Below, one piece after another: positions 1 through 9,345 of a DNA stretch of 54,887 nucleotides (position 1 is the first letter of the stretch; each line of letters starts with the position of its first letter). A program made the translations under genes and the position numbers. The notes under the pieces were generated by a model. That model saw nothing but the letters and a program-made list of their open reading frames with translations. It made no database searches and was not told the DNA's origin. Source of the DNA: Chthoniobacterales bacterium (GTDB lineage: Bacteria; Verrucomicrobiota; Verrucomicrobiia; Chthoniobacterales; JACTMZ01); NCBI GenBank assembly GCA_014879535.1, contig JACSRX010000046.1:1-54887 (forward strand), given 5' to 3'.

Positions 1-66
1 TGTAGTTCAATGGTAGAACGGCAGCTTCCCAAGCTGCATACGAGGGTTCGATTCCCTTCACCCGCT
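1..66 (+). tRNA. tRNA-Gly (anticodon CCC), 5' end cut by window edge
   Basis: The anticodon stem GCAGC/GCTGC encloses the seven-base loop TTCCCAA, which places CCC at positions 34-36 of the tRNA. The T arm (GGGTTCGATTCCC) is intact. The 3' acceptor strand CACCCGC (59-65) would pair with a GCGGGTG 5' strand whose first bases lie outside the window. After discriminator T66 the sequence reads CCCA, so CCA is not encoded directly next to the discriminator and may be added after transcription. It decodes GGG glycine codons. Confidence 0.93.
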
Positions 67-791
67 CCCATTTGATAATCAACAACTTGCGAAAAAGAAG
101 GGCGAAAAGTATGCCAATCCGTATGCCATCCGCCCCTCTAAATCTCGCCACGTTTCGGGAGTTTTGAGGAAGTCCGAAAAAGCGAAAATTGCCCTTTGGA
201 GAACGAATCTTGGCGGGAACATCGGTCCGCCCGGTTGAGTGCTGACAAGAAAAGAGAGGGGGGATTCTCTCTCCCTACTTCACGCACAAGCGCCGCCTCG
301 GATCCACCGCATCCGCCACCCCCGGCCGCTTGAATTCCTTCGCCACTTCCCGCCTCCAGCCCCGCGCGAAACTCCAATCGCACATCTCGCCCGACCGGCC
401 TTGATTGCTTCAGTGCTTGTGCCGCTTGCGCAATCATTCCTCGCACCCTGCTTCAGTCTACGCGCAAACCTTCCCGAACCGCAGATTGTGGGGCGATGGG
501 TTTAGATTCGAATTCCAGCCCTCTCCATCGCCATTAGCTCCCTGCCCCGCTTCATTGCTTCGCCCGCAAGGATTCGATCTCTGACGGCGTTAACGGGGTT
601 TCACTTGAGGAGGGAAGGGGCATCGCCTCAAGACATGGCTCCGGCATCGCTGGCCGCGTCTCACCGCCCTTGCCTTTTGCTTCGCCATATCCTTGCCAAT
701 GTATAGGCAGGTTCCGCATCTGGCCAAGCGGGGAGAGAAAGCCGCGCGTTGAAATTTTCAACCGTTCCGCGTCTTTGGCCGACGAACGGAT
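67..791. other. Intergenic stretch without a convincing gene
   Basis: About 725 bases separate the tRNA from the end of the first flavoprotein gene. Open frames of up to about 100 codons exist on both strands but show no recognisable domain and look like chance frames in GC-rich DNA. A near-perfect tandem repeat (TATGCCAATCCG then TATGCCATCCG) occupies 110-132, and a nested inverted repeat lies at 722-780. No integrase, attachment-site duplicate or RNA family is recognised, although position next to a tRNA is where integrative-element remnants often lie. Confidence 0.6.
722..780 (-). terminator. Nested inverted repeat, possible end of the minus-strand cluster
   Basis: An outer arm GGCCAA (722-727) can pair with TTGGCC (775-780). 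Inside it is an almost perfect palindrome, GTTGAAA-T-TTTCAAC (748-762). The element lies just downstream of the stop at 792 of the last gene in the minus-strand cluster. It lacks a clean T tract, so it could be a factor-dependent stop, an mRNA-stabilising hairpin or a protein-binding palindrome. Confidence 0.3.
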
Positions 792-3638
792 TCAGCGAAG
801 CGTGGAGGCCCGCAGTGGTTCGGTGGAGGCCTTCTTCTTCTTTTTCCCTTCTTTGGGAGACGGACGTTCGGGCAAGATGTGCTGTGGAGCGTAGGGGGAG
901 GAGACTGTCACCGTGTAACGTCCCTTCTTGCGCATCAGATCCGCCACCCTCAGAGCCAGTTCCGCACGGGTCTGGGTTCTTGACGCCAGATCTTTCGGAA
1001 GATCACGGCCTTCGGGCAGGACTTTGGCAAGTTGCTGTAAAACTGTGGCCAGATCTTCGCTGCTGACGGTCTCCGATGCCCCCCACCTTGCGGTGTCTGC
1101 CAGCATCTCGTCTTGGGATATGGATCCTGGACGGTCCATCATGCCGTAAAGGGCCAGCAGCTGTGTTGCCTGCCAGAGCGGGGTGCCCCAGTCCACATCT
1201 GCATACCAGCGGGGCACCAGCGAGTCGCCGCTCGCGAGCAAGGCGGTTTGGACGTCGAGGATATTGAGCTGTCGCGGCTGGATGCCTTGGCGGGCGGCAA
1301 GGGCAGCCATCGCTCCAACCGCTTGGCCGTTCAGCATCGTGCTCGGCTGCATGCGCGTGGCCCCGTTCACCAGGCGCGATTGGGAGAAATTCTTCTCCGC
1401 GGGCAGGAAGCCGTCGACTTTCTCGGGAATGAAAACGCCGAACGGCACCTGGAAGGGGCCGGTTTGGCTTTTGTAGTCCAATTCGTCCAGGTCGAGCTCC
1501 AGGCTGTCCCTCGTCCCGTGCAGGTCAAAGCCGTAATCGTTGATCGCGACGGCGCTTGCCCAGTGTCTCGCACGTTCGTCCTGAAGATCGCGGGTGTAGA
1601 GATCCCGGCCGCGAAGGGTTTCCAATCCGATCATCCTGCGAGCCTCCCGCACATAGGGGCACTGCGGCAGTTTGGCGGCGATGGGGAGCAGGTCGGGACG
1701 CACGCCGCGTTCCTTCATTTTCGCCAGATTGTATGCCGTGTCGTAGGTCTCATCGTCCGCCACAGACCAAGGGAGCCCCAGTTCGTTCTGGAACCAATAA
1801 ATGATCCCGAGGGTCTTGTTGATCCCGATCAATTCGTCCTTGGCGCGCTGATCCGCGCTTTCTGCGGTTCCGGCGGTGACATCGTAGTCGTTTCCGCCGA
1901 TCAATCCGCACTTGGTATGCCGCTCTTCGGTCATCTGGCCGCTGGTGGCGCTCGTGGAGTCCGGCATTCCGCGCCAAGAGACATAGTCCGTGTAGATCCT
2001 TGGGGACGGAGTCAACTTGCCATCGGCGGAATACCGGGAGGCTCCATACACTTGGTATTTTTTGAACCGGTCGCGCATCTCCTCGTAGTTTGGGGGCGGT
2101 GCGGGCAGCTTCAGTTCGGGAGGGAGGCCTTCGGGATATTCCTTGATCACGCCGGGCCATGTGTGCCGCTGCATCGGCGCATCGAGATTCATGGTGTCGC
2201 TGTCGGTATTGCCCACCCGGTAGCGCACGCCGGCCATGGGGAGCAGGTCGCCATACTCCGTGGCATCGACGAGGATCTTGCTTTGCACCTTCCTCTCCTC
2301 GACTCCTTCTTCGGTCCAATACTGCAATGTCGCCCCCGTCACGACATCGCCTGTCTTCAAGACGGAGGACACACGGCTGCGGGTCGCAAGATCGAGCACG
2401 GGATGACCGCCCCCGGGCAGCTTGCGTCCGCGGGTTTCCGCGATGAGTGCGTAAAGGATCGCGCGGGCGACGTGCGGCTCATATCCGCCTTTGGCCTGCG
2501 GATTGAAGTGGTAGGCCGTGTAGGGGTCCTTGTTCAGCGTGTAGTAGTGATTGACGGCGCTCTCATGGAACTCCCGGTAGATGCCGCGTTCCCGCACGGT
2601 CATCTTGCCCCAGAGGCCCGCTTCATCCATGGAGGTGACGCCGGCATTCGCCATCTGCCCGCCGATGCAGTCCGTCTCCTCCAGCAGCAGCACGGAGGCG
2701 CCCATTCGTGCGGCCTGCAAGGCGGCCCCGAATCCGCCGGTGCCCGCTCCGGCAATCACCACATCATACGCATCACGCAGTTTGTCGAAGGGTGTGTTCA
2801 GTGCCGCGGGATTCTTCTCCGCGCTGACAACGGGGTAGTCGGGCTCCTGGCGCGCGAGGACTGCCACGGCATTGCGGTCGGCGATCTCCTCCGGGGACAG
2901 TTTGGCGACGGCTCCCGGAAGCGCGATGGAGAAATCCGAGAGCGCGGCGAAGGTTGTCGCCGTCAATCCCACGGTCCCTGCCGGAATGGAGGCGTCCTTG
3001 GCATCCACGCGCGCCTGTTCCTTGCCTTCGGCATCCAAGATCCGTCCTGTGAGCCGCTCGCCCTCAGCTTTCAGGGAGATCCTCAAGGCATCCGTTTCCC
3101 CGAGATGGTCCCGGGAGACGGTGGATGCCAGGACCTCCCGGTGGTTTCCCGAAACCTTGACGAGGCGCAGCAGGTTGTTGCCTGAAAACTCCAACGAATA
3201 ATATTCATCGCGGTCCAGGGCACGCGCGACGACACCCCCGAACACATCCCGGTCCGGCGTCTTGTTCAGCGTTGCCGACACCTCAACATCCGTGAGTTCC
3301 TTCGGATCCTCCTCGTTGGCCAGGAGACCCTCGTAAACGAGGAGGCCCTGCATGTGGGTGATCGCCCACTTTTTCAGGATGTCCACCCTGCGCTGCCGCT
3401 CTCCCCCGGCCGGATAGCCGAGGTAATCTTTCCATGTCACCCGGAGCAACCCGCGGCCATCCACGGACCAATTGCGCATCGGACGGTAATTCACCAGATC
3501 ACGCCACCCCGCCGGAAGGCGGCCCAGCGCCGTATCGTGAAACCTCGTGGAATACACGGGGCGGAATGCGGATTCTTCCGAGGCGTGGGCGGAAATGAGG
3601 CAGAGGAGGATTGAAAGGCCGCGAAGAGGGGGCTTCAT
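792..3638 (-). CDS. Exported FAD-dependent oxidoreductase, type A (FAD_oxidored family)
   Basis: This 948-residue protein starts with a Sec-type signal peptide (about 1-20) without a twin-arginine motif. Residues about 25-240 look like a LamG/DUF1080-type jelly-roll domain. A Rossmann FAD site follows, with GAGTGG at 297-302 and the ribose-binding acidic end LLLEE near 320. The motif RHTKCGLIGG is shared with three paralogues in the window and may be near the active site. A TRAELA stretch near the C terminus resembles the start of an S-layer-homology repeat, and the tail is lysine-rich (EGKKKKK). The substrate is unknown; the neighbours suggest extracellular sugar chemistry. It is closest to the protein at 22820-25654. 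It is the last gene of the cluster, 24 bases after the sulfatase stop. Confidence 0.85.
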   Translation of the reverse strand: MKPPLRGLSILLCLISAHASEESAFRPVYSTRFHDTALGRLPAGWRDLVNYRPMRNWSVDGRGLLRVTWKDYLGYPAGGERQRRVDILKKWAITHMQGLLVYEGLLANEEDPKELTDVEVSATLNKTPDRDVFGGVVARALDRDEYYSLEFSGNNLLRLVKVSGNHREVLASTVSRDHLGETDALRISLKAEGERLTGRILDAEGKEQARVDAKDASIPAGTVGLTATTFAALSDFSIALPGAVAKLSPEEIADRNAVAVLARQEPDYPVVSAEKNPAALNTPFDKLRDAYDVVIAGAGTGGFGAALQAARMGASVLLLEETDCIGGQMANAGVTSMDEAGLWGKMTVRERGIYREFHESAVNHYYTLNKDPYTAYHFNPQAKGGYEPHVARAILYALIAETRGRKLPGGGHPVLDLATRSRVSSVLKTGDVVTGATLQYWTEEGVEERKVQSKILVDATEYGDLLPMAGVRYRVGNTDSDTMNLDAPMQRHTWPGVIKEYPEGLPPELKLPAPPPNYEEMRDRFKKYQVYGASRYSADGKLTPSPRIYTDYVSWRGMPDSTSATSGQMTEERHTKCGLIGGNDYDVTAGTAESADQRAKDELIGINKTLGIIYWFQNELGLPWSVADDETYDTAYNLAKMKERGVRPDLLPIAAKLPQCPYVREARRMIGLETLRGRDLYTRDLQDERARHWASAVAINDYGFDLHGTRDSLELDLDELDYKSQTGPFQVPFGVFIPEKVDGFLPAEKNFSQSRLVNGATRMQPSTMLNGQAVGAMAALAARQGIQPRQLNILDVQTALLASGDSLVPRWYADVDWGTPLWQATQLLALYGMMDRPGSISQDEMLADTARWGASETVSSEDLATVLQQLAKVLPEGRDLPKDLASRTQTRAELALRVADLMRKKGRYTVTVSSPYAPQHILPERPSPKEGKKKKKASTEPLRASTLR

Positions 3639-3662
3639 GAGGCTTCAAGATTTCATCGAGGG

Positions 3663-5210
3663 CTATTCGGAGGCAGGTTTCGCGGGGCGCTTCTCCTTCC
3701 GGACTCTCCAATGCCCCGGGGAACCTGTCTCGAATTCGACATTCATCAGTTCGGGTTTCCTCTGGCGTTCGGCCAGGGTCGCCTTCCACTCCGCCACAAT
3801 TTCCGGGGTTCCGAGTGCCGGCTTGAGCCCGGATCGGAAGTCGTCGAAGAGCTGCCGCAGATGTTGCGCCACTTCGGGTTTGGATTCGATCAGGTTGTGC
3901 TCCTCATGGGCGTCGGAGCCCAGATCGTAGAGTTGCAGTTCGACCGTCCTCGGTTCCGAGTCCCGCAGCACGTTGGGGTCTGTAATTTCGCGAACCAGCT
4001 TCCAATCCCCTTCACGCACCGCCCACGTCCCGGGATGCTCCAGGCACCAATACATCCGGGGATGCGGGAGCGCTTTCGTTTCACCCTTCAGATACGGGAT
4101 CAGGTTCACCCCGTCCAATGGCTGGGTCTTCAGATCCGCAGCCCCGGCCGCTGCAAGGAATGTCGGATAAAAGTCCAGTTGGGACACCGGCTTGGTGTAG
4201 ATTTCCCCCGCAGGAAGGCGCTTCGGCCAGTTCACGATGCACGGAACACGGATTCCACCCTCGTAGTAGGTGCCTTTGCGGCCCTTGAGTCCTCCGTTGT
4301 GCTGGGTCATGCGGCCGGGGCCGCCATCGCTGCCGCCATTGTCGCTTGTGAGGACGATGAGGGTGTTTTCGCGCAGGCCCTTTTCCTCCAGCCATGCGCA
4401 CAACCGGCCGACGTTGTCGTCGAGGTTCTCGATCATGGCGCGCGCGATGTCGCGATTGGTGAATTTCCCCCCCGGACGGGCCGATGCATGTTTTTCCAGA
4501 TACTCCCATGGAGCCTGCAGTGGTGGATGGGGGGTGTTGTAGGGGATGTAGAGGAAGAAGGGCTTTTCCTCCTCTTGGGCCATGAATTCGATGGCCCGGT
4601 CGGTGAACTCCTCGGTGAGGTATTTGGTCTCCGCCACCGGCGTCTCCTGATCGTAGATCGGGGCATCGGAGCTGCAGCCGACCCCGTGCATCGTCTCCCC
4701 GATGTTGGCCTCGTAAAAATCGTGCTGACCCCCGATGAAACCGAAGAACCGGTCGAACCCGCGATCCAGCGGCCAAGATCCGGGCGCCGAGCTGACGTGC
4801 CATTTGCCGATCATGCCGGTGCGATACCCTGCCTCCCGCAGGGCTTCGGGGAGCAGCTTCAGGTCGTTTGGAATCGGGGCAAGACTGTCCTCGAAACCGT
4901 AGTAGCCGAAACGTTGTTCATACTGGCCGGAAATCAGTCCTGCCCGGGAAGGCGCGCAGACCATGCCCGTCGTGTAGCCCTGCGTGCACTTCACTCCCGT
5001 GGCGGCCAGCGCATCCATGTGCGGAGTGGAAATGTGTGCTTCCTCCCCCCAAGCTTCACCCTTCGGGTAACACCCCAAATCCCCCCAACCGAGGTCATCG
5101 GCGACGATCAGGATGATATTGGGACGGCTGGGTTCGGCCGCCATCAAGGGATTGCAGGTCTGGATCGTTGCGGCGAGGAGGGAGGAGAGAGGAAGGAGGG
5201 ATGTTTTCAC
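3663..5210 (-). CDS. Secreted sulfatase, formylglycine-dependent (type I)
   Basis: This is a 515-residue arylsulfatase-family protein. ADDLGWGD near residues 37-44 supplies the first metal-binding aspartates. The activation motif CAPSR at 85-89 carries the cysteine that is converted to formylglycine, and later GGSDGG and KGRKGTYYEGG stretches match the family core. The GTG start at 5210 was chosen because VKTSLLPLSS begins a signal peptide ending near MAAEP; the frame is open upstream to 5333, but that extension is arginine-rich and unlike a leader. Placement between an esterase and a flavoprotein suggests it removes sulfate esters from a polysaccharide or glycan. No maturation enzyme is encoded in the window. 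Confidence 0.88.
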   Translation of the reverse strand: MKTSLLPLSSLLAATIQTCNPLMAAEPSRPNIILIVADDLGWGDLGCYPKGEAWGEEAHISTPHMDALAATGVKCTQGYTTGMVCAPSRAGLISGQYEQRFGYYGFEDSLAPIPNDLKLLPEALREAGYRTGMIGKWHVSSAPGSWPLDRGFDRFFGFIGGQHDFYEANIGETMHGVGCSSDAPIYDQETPVAETKYLTEEFTDRAIEFMAQEEEKPFFLYIPYNTPHPPLQAPWEYLEKHASARPGGKFTNRDIARAMIENLDDNVGRLCAWLEEKGLRENTLIVLTSDNGGSDGGPGRMTQHNGGLKGRKGTYYEGGIRVPCIVNWPKRLPAGEIYTKPVSQLDFYPTFLAAAGAADLKTQPLDGVNLIPYLKGETKALPHPRMYWCLEHPGTWAVREGDWKLVREITDPNVLRDSEPRTVELQLYDLGSDAHEEHNLIESKPEVAQHLRQLFDDFRSGLKPALGTPEIVAEWKATLAERQRKPELMNVEFETGSPGHWRVRKEKRPAKPASE

Positions 5211-5260
5211 AGGGATGGATGCCGAGTGGTGAGTGAAACCGAGCACGAGGCTGCCGGGGC

Positions 5261-6142
5261 TTACCGGGCGGGGTTCTCTCCGGTCAGTTTGAGCAGTTCC
5301 TCGACGAGAGGGTCGATCCACGCGGGATTCCAAGTGTGCGGGGTTGTGAGATCAGGGCGGTAGATGTGGCGGACGCCTTCGGTGTCCAGCAGTTCGTGCA
5401 TGCGGACGGTATGGCTTCCCCCTTGGGGCGCGGGTATCATCTCTCCCCACAGCTTTTCCCCGCCGAGCACGAGGCGTGTGCGGTCCTTGAAGGGACCACC
5501 GGAGGAGACGGCGAGCAGATCAGGCCGGCAGGCTGCGAGTTGCTCCGTCGTTCCGAAGATGCCGTCCATTCCGTATTTGAAACTGTCCAGCATCATCGGC
5601 GCATCCCACGCGGCGGCGTAGCCGAAGACATCGGGGTTGCGCAGGATGAGGCTGAAGGCGCCCCAGCCGCTTTTGCTGAATCCGAGGAGCAGGCGCCCTT
5701 CGGGCGTTCCGAGCGTCGAGTATTTTTCCTCGACCCATGGCACGACGAAGTCCCTCAGGTGACTCTCCTGCCGCACCAGGGGATTGGTGGCATGGTCGCC
5801 ATACCACGGGACCTTCTCGAAGGTCATTTCGACGAGAATCAAGTCGTGACGGTTTGCGATGTCCAGACCACGGAAGACTTTGAGGGCTGATTTCTTCCCG
5901 GGACCCGCTCCGACCGGCAGAATGTAGAGGACCCTGTAGCGTTTCTGAGGATCGTAGCCATCCGGAAGGACCACGCGGATTTCGTGGGTGCCGGATTGAT
6001 AGGGGGATGTCACCGGAAAACTGGTGAACTGCGGCGCCGCCTGATCGGTCAACGCGGCTTCATGCGGCGAGGCGGCGGCCCCATGAAGACAATACCCGAT
6101 CAACGTGCCCGAGATCAGCAGTTTTGGGAGGTCAATTCGCAT
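5261..6142 (-). CDS. Secreted alpha/beta-hydrolase, putative esterase family
   Basis: The 293-residue product has an N-terminal signal peptide (cleavage probably after GAAA near 24) and an alpha/beta-hydrolase fold of the esterase D/feruloyl esterase-like group. The nucleophile elbow is GFSKSG (154-159), with Ser156 as likely nucleophile and Ser158 where many relatives have glycine. A late His in the TPHTWNPAW stretch is a candidate for the triad. Its start overlaps the end of the upstream flavoprotein gene by 11 bases, which indicates translational coupling. It probably removes acyl groups from a carbohydrate, but the acyl substrate cannot be read from sequence. Confidence 0.8.
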   Translation of the reverse strand: MRIDLPKLLISGTLIGYCLHGAAASPHEAALTDQAAPQFTSFPVTSPYQSGTHEIRVVLPDGYDPQKRYRVLYILPVGAGPGKKSALKVFRGLDIANRHDLILVEMTFEKVPWYGDHATNPLVRQESHLRDFVVPWVEEKYSTLGTPEGRLLLGFSKSGWGAFSLILRNPDVFGYAAAWDAPMMLDSFKYGMDGIFGTTEQLAACRPDLLAVSSGGPFKDRTRLVLGGEKLWGEMIPAPQGGSHTVRMHELLDTEGVRHIYRPDLTTPHTWNPAWIDPLVEELLKLTGENPAR

Positions 6143-8723
6143 CCGCCGGAATGTCCTTGTCGCTCAGCAGGGGCGGCCTCCCGGATTTCGTGAGCACCTC
6201 CGCGGCGGCCAGGGCGAACTCACCGCGTGTCATGGATTGCGGCGGGAGGGCGGCCTTGGCTGTTCCGGAAAGTTCCGTCAGACGTTTCGCGGCCGCGGAG
6301 AAAGTGTCGCTTTCCAGCGGATCATCGGGGCGCCACAGGTTGCCGGCGCCCATGGGAATGCCTTGTTTGGAGTTGAATGGCCCTGGCGCATCCATCACGC
6401 CGTGGAGGGTCAACAATTGCGTGGCGCGCCACAGCGGGGTGCCCCAAGGCACGTCGTCATACCAGCGCTGCACGAGATTGGAGCCCGCCTTCAGCAGGAC
6501 CGCCTGCACCGCGATGGGGTTCACGTTGCGCGGTGGAATGTTCTCCCGCGCGGCAAGTGCGGCGATGGCACCCGCGGCCTGTCCCATGAGAATCGTGCTC
6601 GGTTGCAGGCGCGTGGCGCCATTGACGGCCCGGGATTGGGAGATGTTTTTCTCCGCAAAAACGAGTCCGTTGATCTTTTCCGGGATGAACACCTCGAAGG
6701 GGACTTGGAACGGCCCGCTGCCGGGAGGGATTTCCGCACCGTCGAGATCGCGCTCGAGGGCGTGCGCCGTCTTGCCGTGGTCGAGATCCATGAAGTAATC
6801 GCCCATTGCCACGGAGTTCGGGAACAGGCGCGCATTTTTGAACCTGCCCATGTCGGATGTGCGCTGCGTGTAAACCCCGGCTCCTCGGCGGCACTCACGA
6901 ACATAGGGCCATTGCGGGAGGTGGATCGCGATGGGAAGAAGGTCCGGGCGAAGGTCGAGACTTTCCATCGTGCGGCGGTTGTGTGCGGTGTTGAACCCCT
7001 CATCCTCGGCAACGGCCCACGGCAGGCCGAGTTCGTTCTGCAGGTAGTAGATTTCATTCAGCGTTCGGTAAACACCGTCACGCTGCTGGCGTTTTCTCTC
7101 CGCCAAATCCTCGATGCCTTTCGCATCGACCGCATAGTCTTGGCGGCCGCCGTTGAGCCCGCATTGGGTGTGCCTCTGCTGGGTTGGGAGCCCGGTCATG
7201 GGACTGTCGGTGTCGGCCATGCCACGCCATGCCAAGAGCACGCGGTAGACGCGGGGCCCCTTGTAGTCCTTGCCGATGCTCCCCCAGATGAGGCGGCCGT
7301 AGAGTTGCGACTTCTGATAGCGCTTCGGGTTGTATTCGGGGGGCGGGGACTTGATCCGCAGGTGGTCCGGGACGCCTTCCGGGTATTCCCGGATCACTCC
7401 GAGCCATGTGTGGTATTGGATGAGCGCCTCGGGATCGACGTTGTCGCTTGTCGAGGTCCCGAGGCGGTAGCGCGCACCCGCCAGCGGCAGCACATCGCCG
7501 TATTCGGTGGCCTCCACGAGCACCTTGGCCGCGATCTGCTTCTTCACGGTGTCCCCCGTGCCGGACACATGCTCGACGGTCACCCCGGTCACCGTGTCCC
7601 CGCTTTTCCGCACCTCGGCGACGCGCGTTCGCACTGCGAGGTCGAGAACGCCCTTCCTGCGCGCTTCTCCGATGAAGGCATAGAGCACGGCCCGGACGAC
7701 CTTCGGCTCATACCCTCCTTCGAGCTGCTCGGGCCATGCGTAATACGCCCGGAACGGATCCTTGTTCAGCGTGTAGTAGTAATTCACCATGCTCTCGTGG
7801 AACTCGCGGTAGATCCCGCGCTCCCGCACCGGGAACTTTCCGCTGATGCCGGCCTCATCCATCGAAGTCACTGCGGCTGCGGCCATCTGGCCGCCGATCC
7901 AGTCGGTTTCCTCGAGCAGAAGCACCTTCGCACCCATCCGCGATGCCTGCAGCGCGGCCGCCCATCCCCCGCTTCCCGCGCCGGCCACGATCACGTCGTA
8001 GCTTGAGGCCAGCTTGTCGAACGGCGTGTTGAGTTTCTCGACGTCCTTCGCCGGCTGCACGACCACGGTCGGCGTGTCCCGAGGCGAGGGGGAGGGTGGT
8101 GCCGGCTGGGCGCCGTGGACAATGAAGTTCCTGGCTGCGGCGAAGTTCGTTGCACGCAAGCCCGCGGTGCCCGAGGCGAAGCCGTCTTCTTCGAGCGCAT
8201 CAACCCGGGCCTGGACGATGCCTTTGCCGTCGAGGACTTCGCCGGTGATCCGTGGTCCCTCGAACTTGAGGGAGAGCGTCCATGTCGCGCCCTCGGGGTA
8301 GCGTTCCATCGTGACGAAATCCGCCAGCACCTCCTCCTGCCCGTCGGTGACCTTGATCAGGTCGAGCGTGTTCGCGCCGGAGAACCGGACGGCGTAGTAG
8401 TTTCCAGGGTCCTGGATGCGTCCTGCGATGCTGAAGGTCACCTTCTCATCGGGGGTCTTCTGGAAATCGGCGGTGATTGTCCCGTCTTGGAGCGTGCCAT
8501 TCCATCCGATGAAGCCGTTCTCGCCCTTCCAAACCACGCGGAGCATCCCGCGTCCGTCCACGGCCCAGTTGGGGCTGGAACGAACCATGCCGAAGTCCTG
8601 CCAGCCGGGTGGAAGCCCCCCTGCCGGTGTCGAGGCGAAGGTGGTCGTGTGGCTCTTCTGCTCACCGTAGACGGGGGCAACGAGGGCCATGAAGGCGATG
8701 AATCGGAAGAGTGCTGTTTTCAT
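6132..8723 (-). CDS. Exported FAD-dependent oxidoreductase, type B (FAD_oxidored family)
   Basis: The 863-residue protein has a Sec signal peptide ending near VYGEQ (about 20), a jelly-roll domain (about 25-205) and a proline/serine linker. The FAD-binding Rossmann motif GAGSGG is at 248-253. It carries the invariant motif RHTQCGLNGG followed by RQDY, which marks type B; type A members read RHTKCGL and NDY. The C terminus contains TRGEFALAAAEVL, resembling an S-layer-homology motif, and lacks the lysine tail of type A. It is closest to the protein at 20092-22839. It follows a small secreted protein by 27 bases and overlaps the esterase gene by 11. Reaction and electron acceptor are unknown. 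Confidence 0.85.
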   Translation of the reverse strand: MKTALFRFIAFMALVAPVYGEQKSHTTTFASTPAGGLPPGWQDFGMVRSSPNWAVDGRGMLRVVWKGENGFIGWNGTLQDGTITADFQKTPDEKVTFSIAGRIQDPGNYYAVRFSGANTLDLIKVTDGQEEVLADFVTMERYPEGATWTLSLKFEGPRITGEVLDGKGIVQARVDALEEDGFASGTAGLRATNFAAARNFIVHGAQPAPPSPSPRDTPTVVVQPAKDVEKLNTPFDKLASSYDVIVAGAGSGGWAAALQASRMGAKVLLLEETDWIGGQMAAAAVTSMDEAGISGKFPVRERGIYREFHESMVNYYYTLNKDPFRAYYAWPEQLEGGYEPKVVRAVLYAFIGEARRKGVLDLAVRTRVAEVRKSGDTVTGVTVEHVSGTGDTVKKQIAAKVLVEATEYGDVLPLAGARYRLGTSTSDNVDPEALIQYHTWLGVIREYPEGVPDHLRIKSPPPEYNPKRYQKSQLYGRLIWGSIGKDYKGPRVYRVLLAWRGMADTDSPMTGLPTQQRHTQCGLNGGRQDYAVDAKGIEDLAERKRQQRDGVYRTLNEIYYLQNELGLPWAVAEDEGFNTAHNRRTMESLDLRPDLLPIAIHLPQWPYVRECRRGAGVYTQRTSDMGRFKNARLFPNSVAMGDYFMDLDHGKTAHALERDLDGAEIPPGSGPFQVPFEVFIPEKINGLVFAEKNISQSRAVNGATRLQPSTILMGQAAGAIAALAARENIPPRNVNPIAVQAVLLKAGSNLVQRWYDDVPWGTPLWRATQLLTLHGVMDAPGPFNSKQGIPMGAGNLWRPDDPLESDTFSAAAKRLTELSGTAKAALPPQSMTRGEFALAAAEVLTKSGRPPLLSDKDIPADAN

Positions 8724-8750
8724 GAATGGGGATGTGCCTGCTTCAGGGCG

Positions 8751-9299
8751 TCAGGGGGTGAATTCCACCAACGCCACGGATTGGGAGACCTCAAGGACAT
8801 AGAGCTTGAATGATCCCCCCGTGCTATCCACCGCGGAGAGCGGGCTTTTCAGCCTGAACTCCATAGGTTGCCTTGCCGGGCGCCCGCCCGCCTCGAAGCC
8901 AATGCCAAAGCCCTGGATGACCGGATTGCTGTGGCCGCTGAGCGAGATCTTGATGGCGCCTCCCTTGCCGGGGAGGTCGGTTTTTCCCTGCAGGAGCTTG
9001 GAGCTTCGATTTGCTGAAGGCTTGAGCGTCACGGGGGATGAGTCGTCCGGGTTGATGGTGCGGGAAACGCCCTCGTGGCCGAAGGCGGCGACCACAAGGG
9101 TGGCGCGTCCCGAGAATGGCTCGAACTTGATGACTTCATTTTCCCGCCGCCCCGTCTGATGGGCGCCGGAGCTGAAAATCAAGGCCGCTTCGGCTTCCAT
9201 GAGGGGGTTTCCGTCCGGGCCGACAACTTGGAGATCGAGTGCGAGGCACTGGAGGGGCATCGCGCAGGCGAACAGGATGGCGGGTGTGGGCAGTTTCAT
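8751..9299 (-). CDS. Small secreted protein of unknown function
   Basis: The start at 9299 gives MKLPTPAILFACAMPLQCLA, a good signal peptide, and a 182-residue product; the frame is open upstream but that part is proline/arginine-rich and non-leader-like. The mature part begins DLQVVGPDGNPL and alternates short hydrophobic strands (ATLVVAAFGHEG, FKLYVLEV), consistent with one or two beta-sandwich modules of the carboxypeptidase-regulatory or Ig-like kind. No catalytic motif is seen. It lies between the acetylesterase-like gene (46 bases upstream) and a type B flavoprotein gene (27 bases downstream), so it is probably co-transcribed and may assist binding or assembly. Confidence 0.65.
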   Translation of the reverse strand: MKLPTPAILFACAMPLQCLALDLQVVGPDGNPLMEAEAALIFSSGAHQTGRRENEVIKFEPFSGRATLVVAAFGHEGVSRTINPDDSSPVTLKPSANRSSKLLQGKTDLPGKGGAIKISLSGHSNPVIQGFGIGFEAGGRPARQPMEFRLKSPLSAVDSTGGSFKLYVLEVSQSVALVEFTP

Positions 9300-9345
9300 G
9301 GGTGGTTCCGGGCGGTGGTGGATTGGGATCAGGTTCCGGCCGGGC

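Noticed and set aside
552-761. A 69-codon minus-strand frame downstream of the first flavoprotein gene
   Set aside because: It starts inside a palindrome, lacks a ribosome site and has no recognisable domain; coding use cannot be supported.
1113-3185. A 690-codon plus-strand open frame antisense to the first flavoprotein gene
   Set aside because: The product is rich in Arg, Gly and His with no domain, and the opposite strand encodes a complete flavoprotein; this is a GC-rich mirror frame.
3711-5363. A 550-codon plus-strand frame antisense to the sulfatase
   Set aside because: It has no recognisable motif, while the opposite strand has an intact sulfatase active site.
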